From Halomonas campaniensis (GTDB lineage Bacteria; Pseudomonadota; Gammaproteobacteria; Pseudomonadales; Halomonadaceae): DNA of 64,000 bases. The stretch covers positions 188,452 to 252,451 of the forward strand of contig NZ_JPUA01000026.1 in the NCBI RefSeq assembly GCF_002211105.1, given 5' to 3'. The first letter of the stretch is position 1; the number at the start of each line of letters is the position of its first letter. Below the pieces are notes generated by a model. It did not search any database. It was not told the origin of the DNA and was given only the letters and a program-made list of their open reading frames with translations. Below are positions 1 through 7,375 of this stretch, in pieces. A program made the translations under genes and the position numbers.

Positions 1-32
1 GTTCGAGGGTGGCGAGAGGAACTCCCTGAAAT

Positions 33-809
33 ATGGTAAACCCAGAGATACCAGATGAAGCAACGCAGGCACAGTCAATCATTGAAGATGTGCTTGGTGA
101 TTCAATCGTCGGCATTTATCTTTTCGGCTCTGCCGTTGTTGGTGGTTTAAAGCCTAGCAGCGACGTAGATATCTTGGTTGCAACCTCTAATCCGCCTACT
201 TTTATGCAAAGGAAGACCTTGGTTGCTCAATTGATGAGCGTATCTGGCGTGATTGGGAATTCACAGGCCAAAAGGCCATTAGAGCTTACGGTGATAACGG
301 TCTCTGATGTTGTCCCTTGGCAGTTTCCGCCACGGGCCGAGTTTGTATACGGTGAGTGGTTGCGAGAGGAATTCGAGGCCGGAAACGTCCCGGAGCCAGT
401 CCGCGACCCTGATCTTGCGATTGTTCTGAAAAAGGTAATTGATAACAGTCTGCCGCTGTATGGAACTGATGCTGCTAGCCTTTTCGAGCCTGTGCCACTG
501 ACTGATATCCGAATGGCAATCCGTGACTCATTACCCAATCTCCTGGCGGAGGCAGCTGGTGATGAGCGTAACGTGGTTCTAACCTTGTCCCGTATGTGGC
601 TTACCGCTGCAACTGGTGATATCGCCCCAAAGGATATAGCGGCGCAGTGGGCGGAAAAGCAAGCGCCTCCTGATCACGCAGTGCTGTTACAGTACGCTCG
701 TGAAGGTTACCTCGGCAAGATTGAAGACCAGTGGGAAAAGAGTCGTGAGGACTTCAAAGCGCTTGTCTCGTATATGAAAAAAACGATTGAGGCGTGCCTT
801 GATGCATAG
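33..809 (+). CDS. aadA-like: AadA-like aminoglycoside 3''-adenylyltransferase, ANT(3'')(9) family
   Basis: 258 aa, close to the family length of about 260. The N-terminal nucleotidyltransferase motif GSAVVGGLKPSSDVDILV (residues about 32-49) carries the G-S and D-x-D metal-binding residues. The C-terminal helical domain has the family block GDERNVVLTLSRMW followed by GDIAPKDIAAQWA (about 176-207). Known relatives transfer AMP from ATP to streptomycin or spectinomycin in the cytoplasm; activity of this divergent copy is inferred. The ATG at 33 follows a GAGAGGA box. It is the first gene of the cassette-like array, and an attC-like hairpin follows it, which is the usual setting of aadA genes in integrons. 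No integrase is present in the window. Confidence 0.88.
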   Translation: MVNPEIPDEATQAQSIIEDVLGDSIVGIYLFGSAVVGGLKPSSDVDILVATSNPPTFMQRKTLVAQLMSVSGVIGNSQAKRPLELTVITVSDVVPWQFPPRAEFVYGEWLREEFEAGNVPEPVRDPDLAIVLKKVIDNSLPLYGTDAASLFEPVPLTDIRMAIRDSLPNLLAEAAGDERNVVLTLSRMWLTAATGDIAPKDIAAQWAEKQAPPDHAVLLQYAREGYLGKIEDQWEKSREDFKALVSYMKKTIEACLDA

Positions 810-854
810 CGGCGGGAGAAGCCCGAACAGCCATAGTCACAGGGGAAAATTTTT

Positions 855-914
855 GCTGCCCTCCTAATGTGGCTTCGCCTCCATTACAAGGGCGCTAAAC
901 TCTTAGCGTTATAC
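855..914 (+). repeat. attC-like site after the aadA-like gene (candidate, degenerate)
   Basis: A hairpin pairs CCC-TCC-TAATG (859-869) with CATTA-CAA-GGG (882-892). It is followed by CGCTAAACTCTTAGCGTTATAC, whose L'/R'-like end resembles the attC end TTAACTCAAGCGTTAGAC; the R'-like core is GTTATAC at 908-914. The VOC gene starts 25 bp later, as expected just downstream of a cassette junction. The matching R'' half (RYYYAAC) is not recognisable upstream, so this would be a decayed or half site. Confidence 0.4.
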
Positions 915-938
915 GTATCAATTGGAACAGAGGCATAC

Positions 939-1346
939 ATGAAGTCCATTACGACCTCGCTAATGTTTGTCGGCGAGCAAGCCGGGAAGGCCGAAGAGGC
1001 AATCAGGTTCTATACCTCACTATTTCCTGGTTCAGAGATCCTCGATATTCAGCGCTACCAAGCGGGTGAGAACGAACCAGAGGGTTCCACCAAGATGGCT
1101 CGCTTTACGATAAACGGTACTGAGTTTCTGGCGCTAGATAGCCACCTTGATCACCAATTTACTTTCACGCCATCGATGTCGTTGTATGTTGAGTGTGAAT
1201 CAACGAGCGAAATTGAAAAGGCTTTTCATGCCCTAGTTGAGGATGGCGCTGAACTAATGCCTTTGGATAACTACGGTTTCAGTGAACAGTTTGGGTGGTT
1301 AAAGGATAGGTATGGCGTTTCCTGGCAGCTCAATCTTTCGAACTAG
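939..1346 (+). CDS. VOC superfamily protein, PhnB/3-demethylubiquinone methyltransferase-like
   Basis: 135 aa; a single PhnB-type glyoxalase/bleomycin-resistance fold. Visible features are the N-terminal strand SITTSLMF, the segment EEAIRFYTSLFPGSEI (about 18-33), and the C-terminal block FGWLKDRYGVSWQLNL that ends most PhnB-like proteins. Such proteins bind a metal or a small ligand; the substrate here cannot be named. An ATG also opens the frame at 867, but the family start is the ATG at 939, which has GAACAGAGG upstream. It lies immediately downstream of an attC-like junction. Functional annotation below the superfamily level is not supported. Confidence 0.8.
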   Translation: MKSITTSLMFVGEQAGKAEEAIRFYTSLFPGSEILDIQRYQAGENEPEGSTKMARFTINGTEFLALDSHLDHQFTFTPSMSLYVECESTSEIEKAFHALVEDGAELMPLDNYGFSEQFGWLKDRYGVSWQLNLSN

Positions 1347-1499
1347 GGCCGCGATGTATCAATACTTCACCAAGCGCATCGTCATTAATTGCGGCGGTGT
1401 TGTCGATTTTGATCAGTGGCGAACGACTACTCTATGCAAAACGCATTATTCCGGTGCTGCAAGCCGGAGCAACGCTGAATTTACGCGAGGTAGTCCGTC

Positions 1500-2246
1500 A
1501 TGAGTCAGATTGAATCACCGAGAGTTGTATCCAAAGAGGAGTGGCTTCAGGCACGCAAAGCCCACCTAAAGAACGAGAAGGCGCTCACGCGTATGCGCGA
1601 CCTGGTCGCCCGTGAGCGGCGCGATCTGCCATGGGTCAAGATAGAGAAGGAATACGTCTTCGCCACGCTGGAAGGGAAGAAGACGCTTGCAGAGCTATTT
1701 GGCACAAACAGTCAGTTGGTCATTCACCATTTCATGTTCGGCCCTGATTGGAATGCGGGCTGCCCGAGCTGCTCGCTGGAGGCAGATCATGCTGAGGGAG
1801 CCATCGTTCACCTCGCCAATCATGATGTCAGTTACGTTCGTGTATCCCGCGCGCCGCTGGAAAAGCTGGAAGCCTACCGGAGGCGCATGGGCTGGACAGC
1901 CACTTGGGCGTCTTCCCAGGGCAGCGATTTCAATTTTGACTTTCAGGTCTCTTTCGCTAGGGAGGATCTTGAGGCTGGTCGGCTCTACTACAACTACCAA
2001 GCTATCGAGGATCCAAAATACTTCAGCGAAGAACTGCCCGGCCTTAGCGTTTTCTACAGGGATGAGAGCGGGTCTGTGTTCCACACCTACTCCAGCTACG
2101 CTCGTGGCAATGAAGAGGTTATTGGCGCCTTCGTTTATCTCGACATCACGCCGAAAGGCCGCAACGAGAAGGAAATTATGGACTGGGTTCGGCGCCACGA
2201 TGAGTATGACGCGAGCCCCGCAAACGTGAGTTGTCACTCCTGCTGA
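1500..2246 (+). CDS. DUF899 family thioredoxin-like protein
   Basis: 248 aa, the normal length for DUF899. Family hallmarks seen are the start VSKEEWLQARKAHLKNEKA, the block LVIHHFMFGPDWNAGCPSCS (about 74-93) with a Cys-Pro-Ser-Cys pair in the thioredoxin-like position, and FYRDESGSVFHTYSSYARG followed by an aromatic/acidic tail. No biochemical role is established for the family; a redox role is inferred from the CPSC pair. The ATG at 1500 has GAGG about 10 bp upstream. The protein ends in a Cys-rich tail (SCHSC). Same orientation as the other cassette-like genes; the 153-bp spacer before it shows no clear attC site. Confidence 0.82.
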   Translation: MSQIESPRVVSKEEWLQARKAHLKNEKALTRMRDLVARERRDLPWVKIEKEYVFATLEGKKTLAELFGTNSQLVIHHFMFGPDWNAGCPSCSLEADHAEGAIVHLANHDVSYVRVSRAPLEKLEAYRRRMGWTATWASSQGSDFNFDFQVSFAREDLEAGRLYYNYQAIEDPKYFSEELPGLSVFYRDESGSVFHTYSSYARGNEEVIGAFVYLDITPKGRNEKEIMDWVRRHDEYDASPANVSCHSC

Positions 2247-2652
2247 TGATCTCAGCCTGTTGCATGCCTACCGCCTAGCACTCGATCACAACACTCCGGT
2301 TGAGCGGACAAAGTTGGGGCTGCGGCCGGTGAAGATCTGCCTATCTCGCTTGGTTATGGCGACTCGCATCTGACAAAACTCAGTACCTGCGGCCCCAGTT
2401 TTCGAACTTTTGTTGCCGGACAAACTGATAGCTTTTGGATGCATGTTGATTTCGATGTGCGATGTGGTTGATTCTAATGAAATGCCCGCTGCAGACTGTC
2501 CAAAAAATAAGTTAAGACAGTAGAAAATATGAGGTAGATCGAAATTTGGTTTTTACTAGTGCCTTGTTACTTATCCTGTACTGGCTTGTGTCCAAGTCTC
2601 AGGCTAAGGAACGAATAAGGCTCTAAAATATTAAACTCGGGGATAGAATACG
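2247..2652. other. 406-bp gene-free spacer with an imperfect inverted repeat
   Basis: No convincing gene on either strand. An imperfect inverted repeat pairs ACAAAGTTGGGGCTGCGG (about 2308-2325) with CTGCGGCCCCAGTTTTCGAA (2387-2406) plus AACTTTTGT. A short direct repeat, GGACAAA, lies at both ends. The AT-rich right half (2500-2640) probably holds the promoter of the following GFA gene, but no clear -35/-10 pair was found. The inverted repeat could be a decayed recombination site; it lacks recognisable RYYYAAC/GTTRRRY ends. Confidence 0.4.
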
Positions 2653-3108
2653 ATGAACAGTGCGTCTCATAATATTAAAGGTCGGTGTCGTTGTGGTCAG
2701 GTTGAATTTGAGGTTAGCTCAAAGCCCATGATCACAATGGCTTGTCACTGCACAGGCTGCCAGCAAATGACCTCAAGCGCGTTTAGCCTTAGCTCGCTAT
2801 TTTCTAGCGCCGCCTTTTCGATCACATCTGGAGAGCCTGTTATCGGAGGGCTGCACGGTAATACACGCCACTTTTTCTGTGGGCATTGCATGAGCTGGCT
2901 ATTCACACGTCCTGAAGGCATGGATGACCTTGTAAATGTGCGCTCAACGTTGCTAGAAAATTCTCGAACCTACAAGCCGTTCATTGAAACTTACACGGAT
3001 GAAAAGCTGGAGTGGACAATGACTGGTGCAGAGCATAGCTTCGTTAAGTTTCCACCACAGGAGAAATTCCCAGAATTACTCCAGGAGTATGCGCAAAAAC
3101 AAGGATAA
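2653..3108 (+). CDS. GFA-domain (Mss4-like) zinc protein
   Basis: 151 aa. The Mss4-like zinc-binding pattern is complete: [10 protein letters not shown] near residue 12, CHCTGCQQ (about 31-38), and [11 protein letters not shown] (about 74-84). This is the family named after glutathione-dependent formaldehyde-activating enzyme (Gfa). Most members have no proven reaction, and the original enzymatic claim is disputed, so only zinc binding and a possible thiol-adduct role are inferred. The ATG at 2653 follows GGGGATAG. It is the first of three GFA-fold proteins within 6.5 kb (others at 8044 and 8757), but it lies in the low-GC cassette-like part. Confidence 0.82.
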   Translation: MNSASHNIKGRCRCGQVEFEVSSKPMITMACHCTGCQQMTSSAFSLSSLFSSAAFSITSGEPVIGGLHGNTRHFFCGHCMSWLFTRPEGMDDLVNVRSTLLENSRTYKPFIETYTDEKLEWTMTGAEHSFVKFPPQEKFPELLQEYAQKQG

Positions 3109-3344
3109 ATGAATGTAGCATTGAAGAATATGGTTCAGCACACATTAGCCGGTTGCAGCGGAGCAATTTACGCTGCCCTTCAATTATTCATGAGCCCGTG
3201 CGCAAGCAATTGGAATTGGGCAGAGTAATATACGTAGATTTAACAGGCGGCGAGCATGTCGCGAACTTTTTGCTGCTCAGGAGGCTAAGTTGTTCGTCGT
3301 CGATTAGCATCGCATAATCAACGTTACGGGTAGGGAGTAATCGT

Positions 3345-3518
3345 ATGGTCTTCGACTTACCTACACCATCACATGTTCATCTTCAGAGTACTGCTCTCGG
3401 AGTTGGTTGTGTTCTAGTAGCAGGGTTCGATGATTCAAGGGTGAAGAAAGCATTGAGATTGCCTTCAGACTTGGAACCTACTGCGCTGCTGTGCATCGGG
3501 CAGCGGCGTGCCCCATAG
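3345..3518 (+). pseudogene. C-terminal remnant of a nitroreductase/SagB-type oxidoreductase
   Basis: 57 codons from an ATG at 3345 to a TAG at 3516-3518. The translation contains LQSTALGVGCVLVAGFDD followed by RVKKALRLPSDLEPTALLCIG. This matches the last two structural elements of nitroreductase-fold flavoproteins (ATALGLG...DD..V...L.LP..L.P....IG). The N-terminal two thirds, including most FMN contacts, are missing; upstream in this frame there is a TAA at 3315. The ATG is probably incidental. The next gene, lysE-like, starts 14 bp downstream with a ribosome-binding site overlapping this stop. Best read as a truncated cassette gene. Confidence 0.7.
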
Positions 3519-3532
3519 AGGAGTCGTCGTTT

Positions 3533-4147
3533 ATGTTCTCTGCTGAGTTCTTGCTTACCTCGTTGGTTGTCGTACTGATCCCAGGCACAGGTGTTATCTT
3601 CACCGTTTCCATTGGCTTAATGCGTGGGCGTCTGGCAAGTCTCTATGCTGCTATCGGTTGCACACTTGGTATTGTGCCGCACCTGCTGGCCACTGTTCTG
3701 GGCCTAGCGGCTATCATGCATACGAGCGCGATAGCATTCCAGGTGCTCAAGTATGCGGGGGTTGTATACCTTCTGTACTTGGCCGTCGTTACTTGGCGTG
3801 ATCGAAGCGCTTTCTCTGTTCATGAGGTGAGGCGAAAGGGCGATGCCGTTTCGCTGATGGGTAAGGCGTTTCTGCTGAATATCCTCAACCCCAAGCTGAC
3901 CATTTTCTTCTTAGCCTTCTTGCCGCATTTCATTGCAACAGACGTCCAGTCATCTTTAGGGCAATTGCTCGGACTGAGCGCTATTTTCATGGCGATGACC
4001 TTTGTTGTCTTCATCATCTACGGGCAGCTTGCCCATGCATTTAGAGCAGCCGTTATTGATTCACCTAAGATTCAGGGTTGGTTGCGAAGGAGCTTCGCGG
4101 CAGCGTTCGCGGGTCTAGGCGTACAGCTCGCGCTGACTGAGCGGTAA
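3533..4147 (+). CDS. LysE/RhtB family amino-acid exporter
   Basis: 204 aa, typical for RhtB-type exporters, with about six hydrophobic segments. The diagnostic N-terminal block LIPGTGVIFTVSIGLMRGR (about 15-33) and the segment FLLNILNPKLTIFFLAFLPHF (about 118-138), with the conserved Asn-Pro-Lys, are both present. It is expected to export an amino acid or derivative across the inner membrane by proton antiport; the substrate is not predictable. The frame opens earlier at 3491, but the ATG at 3533, with GAGGAG 9-10 bp upstream, gives the standard family start MFSAEFLLTS. An attC-like sequence follows the stop. Confidence 0.88.
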   Translation: MFSAEFLLTSLVVVLIPGTGVIFTVSIGLMRGRLASLYAAIGCTLGIVPHLLATVLGLAAIMHTSAIAFQVLKYAGVVYLLYLAVVTWRDRSAFSVHEVRRKGDAVSLMGKAFLLNILNPKLTIFFLAFLPHFIATDVQSSLGQLLGLSAIFMAMTFVVFIIYGQLAHAFRAAVIDSPKIQGWLRRSFAAAFAGLGVQLALTER

Positions 4148-4148
4148 G

Positions 4149-4202
4149 GTCTAAGCAATCATTTAAACCCATACCGCAAAGCGGCTTAACTCAGCGCTAG
4201 GT
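4149..4202 (+). repeat. attC-like recombination site (best candidate in the array)
   Basis: Two bases after the lysE-like stop codon comes GTCTAAGCAATCATTTAAACC, close to the 5' arm of aadA-type attC sites (GTCTAACAATTCGTTCAAGCC). A central CCGC-AAA-GCGG hairpin tip lies at 4174-4184. Then comes GGCTTAACTCAGCGCTAGGT, close to the aadA-type 3' arm GGCTTAACTCAAGCGTTAGAC. The R'' core GTCTAAG and the R' core GCTAGGT each differ from consensus by one central base. The 54-bp length is at the short end for attC. The sequence shows the similarity; loss of recombination activity is inferred. Confidence 0.6.
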
Positions 4203-4217
4203 ATAAAGAGAGAAGGG

Positions 4218-4612
4218 ATGAGCGCGACACGAATAATGATCATCGGAGGTTCTGGCTCAGGTAAATCTAGGTTGGCACTTAGGCTTTCGAGGTTACTTGA
4301 CATAGCTGTTTATTGTGTTGATAAGGCCGTTCATGATGAGGAGGGGAGCTTCGGACAAACTCCGAAATTGATAGCACGGTAAGATCCTGGGCATCAAAAC
4401 ATCAATGGATCATTGAAGGAGGGAGCTCTAGAACCTATTCGGATAGAGCGTCTAGAGCTACCGTTCTTGTCTTTATGAAGCCGCCACGTTGGTTAAGAGT
4501 CTATCAAGTGGCTATTCGAGATAAGCTCAATTTCTCATTGCTTTACTGGTCTTTTAAGAATGATGAGATATATGGGGTTAGAGATGGCTTGGTTTTGGGC
4601 TTGAATTCATAG
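4218..4612 (+). pseudogene. Frameshifted P-loop kinase (DNA topology modulation FlaR/AAA-type)
   Basis: From the ATG at 4218 the first frame reads a Walker A loop, GGSGSGKSRLALRLSRLL, and stops at a TAA (4380-4382) after 54 codons. The next frame, from about 4382, continues the same protein: SWASKHQWIIEGGSSRTYSD, then a segment ending FMKPPRWLRVY, and ends at a TAG (4610-4612). These match the W-IIDGNYSRT and LPRW motifs of the small P-loop family annotated as DNA topology modulation protein or adenylate-kinase-like. A single-base deletion (or two-base insertion) near 4375-4383 explains the break. It begins 16 bp after an attC-like site, which suits a cassette gene. Confidence 0.72.
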
Positions 4613-4846
4613 AATAACTGCATCACCTTTGCTGGCGCGTCAGTACTAGGAAGCTGCGTTACCTCAGAATACAAAGTAAACTATGTCCGGCCTGCTGTCG
4701 GAGATCGGTTGGTTGCTAGATCTACACTTTTATACTCAGGTAAGCACCAGTCTACTTGTGAGTGTAAAGTATACTCGCAAGGAAATGGCGAGGAGAAGTT
4801 GGTTGCGGTTTCTCTTGGAACCATAAGCAAGACCGGTGCGTTGTAA
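4613..4846 (+). pseudogene. Truncated PaaI-type hotdog thioesterase (C-terminal half)
   Basis: The reading frame directly after the preceding TAG encodes GASVLGSCVTSEYKVNYVRP, then AVGDRLVARSTLLYSG and GEEKLVAVSLGTISKTGAL, stopping at TAA 4844-4846. This is the second half of a PaaI-family hotdog domain (TSEYKVNFLRPAVGDRLVA...KLVA..LGT). The N-terminal half with the catalytic HGG..AD helix is absent. The start was probably lost when the upstream kinase fragment was joined to it, since both share a frame and no promoter or ribosome-binding site is visible between them. Confidence 0.72.
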
Positions 4847-4966
4847 TCTAACCACTCATTCTGGAGGCTAGCTTACAACAGGCACATTTTGTGTGCGGCC
4901 GCTGCGCTCCTGGTTTTGCACAAAAATCTGTACATTGCAGGCTGCCCTTGCACTTAGCTTTAGCCC
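4846..4966 (+). repeat. attC-like site of about 120 bp
   Basis: A perfect R''-type core ATCTAAC (4846-4852, RYYYAAC) overlaps the end of the thioesterase fragment. The centre holds an inverted repeat ATTTTGTGTGC (4886-4896) / GCACAAAAAT (4918-4927). The right end TGCACTTAGCTTTAGCC (about 4949-4965) resembles an L'/R' arm ending in GTTAGGC, with the invariant G changed to T. The length is similar to the long attC sites of Vibrio-type chromosomal integrons. The GNAT gene starts 19 bp downstream. Similarity is visible; function is inferred and probably lost. Confidence 0.45.
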
Positions 4967-4984
4967 TTGGAAGGAGAAAATGAG

Positions 4985-5458
4985 ATGTGCGAGTCTCTAG
5001 AGGAAAGCGTTTCGTTTCGTGTGGCCACCCACCAAGATCTGCAAGCTATCGTACAGATGCTAGCCGACGATAACCTTGGTCTAAAGCGTGAAGATCCTTC
5101 AACTCCTCTGTCTCATTCCTATCATACGGCCTTCGAAGCTATCGATGCTGATCCTAACAATGAGTTGGTAGTTGCAATTATAGGCCATCATATTGTGGGC
5201 GTGCTTCAAATTACCTTCATTCCATATCTAACCTACCAGGGGGGATGGCGAGCTCTGATAGAGGGTGTTCGCGTATCCAAGGAAATCCGATCATCTGGAA
5301 TTGGTCGCGCTATGTTTGAGTGGGCCATAAATCGCGCTAAAGAAAGAGGGTGTGTTCTGGTTCAACTCACAACTGATAAGTTGAGGCCGGATGCATTACG
5401 CTTTTATGAGGACTTCGGCTTCGTAGCGTCTCATGAAGGAATGAAACTCAAACTGTAG
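4985..5458 (+). CDS. GNAT family N-acetyltransferase
   Basis: 157 aa single GNAT domain. It begins VSFRVATHQDLQAIVQML. The acetyl-CoA loop is the segment VSKEIRSSGIGRAMFEWAI (about 100-118; R-x-x-G-x-G/A type), and the domain ends in DALRFYEDFGFVASHEGMKL, the standard motif B close. The acceptor substrate cannot be predicted. The frame can be read from a TTG at 4967, but the ATG at 4985 has GGAAGGAG 8 bp upstream and fits better. It sits just behind an attC-like site and 75 bp before a second, unrelated GNAT gene. Confidence 0.85.
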   Translation: MCESLEESVSFRVATHQDLQAIVQMLADDNLGLKREDPSTPLSHSYHTAFEAIDADPNNELVVAIIGHHIVGVLQITFIPYLTYQGGWRALIEGVRVSKEIRSSGIGRAMFEWAINRAKERGCVLVQLTTDKLRPDALRFYEDFGFVASHEGMKLKL

Positions 5459-5533
5459 TCCCCAACCCTGCTATTTGTGCTCATCGTAAGCCTCCCCCCC
5501 CTTGAGCACTACAAAAGATATATGAGAGCAAAC

Positions 5534-6130
5534 ATGGCTTTTATCGAACCTGTCACCCTCTCTGCGCGCGGCGTAAAAATCGTGCCGCTTACACTCAACC
5601 ATGAAGCTGGCCTGAGCGCTGCCGCAGCGGACGGAGAGTTGTGGAACCTGCGCATTACATCGGTGCCAGCGCCTGACGAGACGCACCGATATATTGAGAC
5701 CGCCTTGAAAGACCGAGAAGAAGGTCATCGCTTTGCTTTCGCCGTCATTGAAGAGGCCAGCGACACGGTGCTTGGCTCTACTAGCTACCATGATATTTTG
5801 CCCGACGTAAAAAGAGTAGAAATTGGCTACACGTGGTACGCCAAGCGAGTGCAGCACACGCATGTCAACACTACTTGCAAGCTGCTGCTATTGGAATACG
5901 CTTTCGAGACGTTGGGCTGTAATGTAGTCGGCTGGCGTACTGACAATTTCAACTTTGCCAGCCAGCATGCGATTGAGCGCCTAGGCGCGAAAAAAGACGG
6001 TGTGATCCGTGGCAACGTGTTGCGTCGAGATGGCACTATTCGCGATACGGTGATGTATAGCCTGCACAAGGGCGAATGGCCTGAGGTGCGTGCCCATCTC
6101 AACTATCTTTTAAACTTTCCTCGTGAGTAA
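5534..6130 (+). CDS. RimJ/RimL-type GNAT acetyltransferase
   Basis: 198 aa from the ATG at 5534. The RimJ/RimL subclass is shown by the start VKIVPLTLNHEAGLSAAAAD, the segment VEIGYTWYAKRVQHTHVN (about 97-114), then NFASQHAIERLGAKKDGVIR (about 141-160) and a C-terminal RDTVMYSL. Relatives acetylate protein N-termini, antibiotics or small amines; no substrate is assigned. An in-frame ATG at 5522 exists, but GAGAG at 5524-5528 favours 5534. A run of eight C residues lies in the spacer before it (5498-5505). Confidence 0.85.
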   Translation: MAFIEPVTLSARGVKIVPLTLNHEAGLSAAAADGELWNLRITSVPAPDETHRYIETALKDREEGHRFAFAVIEEASDTVLGSTSYHDILPDVKRVEIGYTWYAKRVQHTHVNTTCKLLLLEYAFETLGCNVVGWRTDNFNFASQHAIERLGAKKDGVIRGNVLRRDGTIRDTVMYSLHKGEWPEVRAHLNYLLNFPRE

Positions 6131-6277
6131 TAAGAAAATGACATATCCGCAGAAGGAAATGTTTCTAACTTTAGCGTTCGCGGATGTGGCGGATCTGTTA
6201 TTGAAGTTTACCGAGGGAAAATGCGCTTATATGGTTAAAAGGAGCCATCAATTTTTGCGGTAAAAGCAACTCAACAT

Positions 6278-6625
6278 GTGCTGGCAGTTAACGATATCGA
6301 GAAGACTGAGAGCTACTTTCTCGACAAACTTGGCTTCTCGCTACGTTTCCGTGTGGATGGCTGGTCGTTTCTGAGTTTGGGTGGTTTTCACATTATGTTG
6401 GGGCACTGCCCGGACGAACTTCCCGCCCGTGATACACGCGAGCATTCGTACTTCGCATACGTAAACTGCGAGGGTATAGATGAGCTTTACCTTGATTATC
6501 AGCAGCGCGGCGCCGAGATTTTCCAGGCAATAGCGGATAAGCCTTGGGGGCTGCGTGAGTTTGGTGTAGCAACGCCTGAGGGGCATCGAATCATGTTTGG
6601 TCAAGAGCTCTCGCTGGGTGACTGA
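6278..6625 (+). CDS. VOC family (glyoxalase/bleomycin-resistance-like) protein, start uncertain
   Basis: 115 aa from the GTG at 6278. The domain runs LAVNDIEKTESYFLDKLGFS, then WSFLSLGGFHIMLGH, and ends with GVATPEGHRIMFGQE, a complete VOC module except at its front. Homologous families begin 8-10 residues earlier (A-T-Q-H-V-L-A-V), and this stretch is encoded in frame upstream (from 6257), including the histidine usually at the metal or ligand site. No ATG, GTG or TTG precedes it before a TAA at 6236, but AAAAGGAG (6237-6244) lies 6 bp before an ATT at 6251. Either ATT is used or the original start codon was mutated. Confidence 0.72.
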   Translation: MLAVNDIEKTESYFLDKLGFSLRFRVDGWSFLSLGGFHIMLGHCPDELPARDTREHSYFAYVNCEGIDELYLDYQQRGAEIFQAIADKPWGLREFGVATPEGHRIMFGQELSLGD

Positions 6626-6688
6626 TGTCTGTGGCGCTATGATGTCAGTAACGGTGTTGCAACGTCGACAAGCTAGCAGGAGGTGGTT

Positions 6689-7261
6689 ATGGGTGCTGCG
6701 GAAACACTTTGCTCACAGGACGCAGTAATCGCTGTGGATGTGCAGAACGATTTCTGCCCCGGCGGGGCGCTGGGCATTGAAGGTGGCGATGCGGTGGTAC
6801 CGGTGCTCAACGATTGGCTGGCTAGGGCCGCCCGGCAGGGCGCACTGACCATTGCTTCCCGGGACTGGCACCCGGTGGCACACTGCTCCTTTGTGGCCCA
6901 AGGTGGCCCCTGGCCAGAGCACTGCCTTCAGGACACCAAGGGAGCCTCCTTTCATCCGGATCTGCAATTACCGCCGGACGCCGTGCGCGTTAGCAAGGGT
7001 ACAGCATTTGATCGCGACGCTTACTCCGCCTTCGACGGCACCGGCCTTCAGAACTTTCTTGAGAGCCGGGGGATCAAGCGCGTTTGGATTGGAGGGCTGG
7101 CCTGCGATGTTTGCGTTAAAGCTACCGTGCTAGACGCCTGCAAATTCGGCTTTGAAACCCACCTAATTGCCAATGCCACCCGCGCAGTGAACCCGACGCA
7201 ATTGGGTGCCGTGACGGACGAGATGCGTAAAGCTGGGGCGATTATCGAAGACAACGCCTGA
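6689..7261 (+). CDS. pncA: Nicotinamidase (isochorismatase-like hydrolase)
   Basis: 190 aa cysteine hydrolase. The catalytic triad is visible: Asp in VDVQNDFCPGGAL (about 13-25), Lys in RVSKGTAFD (about 101-109) and Cys in GGLACDVCVKATVLDA (about 144-159). The metal ligands of nicotinamidases appear in SRDWHPVAHCSF (Asp, His, His). It hydrolyses nicotinamide to nicotinate and ammonia for NAD salvage in the cytoplasm. The ATG at 6689 is preceded by AGGAGGTG; a GTG at 6683 lies inside that box and is unlikely. Base composition is GC-richer than the genes before it. The next gene is an ADP-ribose macro-domain protein, so the pair may act in NAD turnover. Confidence 0.9.
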   Translation: MGAAETLCSQDAVIAVDVQNDFCPGGALGIEGGDAVVPVLNDWLARAARQGALTIASRDWHPVAHCSFVAQGGPWPEHCLQDTKGASFHPDLQLPPDAVRVSKGTAFDRDAYSAFDGTGLQNFLESRGIKRVWIGGLACDVCVKATVLDACKFGFETHLIANATRAVNPTQLGAVTDEMRKAGAIIEDNA

Positions 7262-7375
7262 ACTGTAGGTTGAATGGAAGCGCTCTGTTCCGGCTGCACT
7301 TTCGATATTGGCCGCTGTAAAGGAAGGTCTTCACCAGCGTGCGTGACACGATGTGGGTAATAGAGGGAGGAGCTT

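Noticed and set aside
1312-1503. Open frame of 63 codons between the first VOC and DUF899 genes
   Set aside because: It overlaps the VOC end, has no ribosome-binding site and a composition unlike a folded protein.
1695-2237. Long antisense frame inside DUF899 (180 codons)
   Set aside because: It is the shadow of a gene with strong family motifs on the plus strand.
6131-6250. attC site between the second GNAT and the second VOC gene
   Set aside because: TTTAGCGTTCGCGG resembles an R' end and CCGC/GCGG arms exist, but no R'' core or long paired arms could be drawn.
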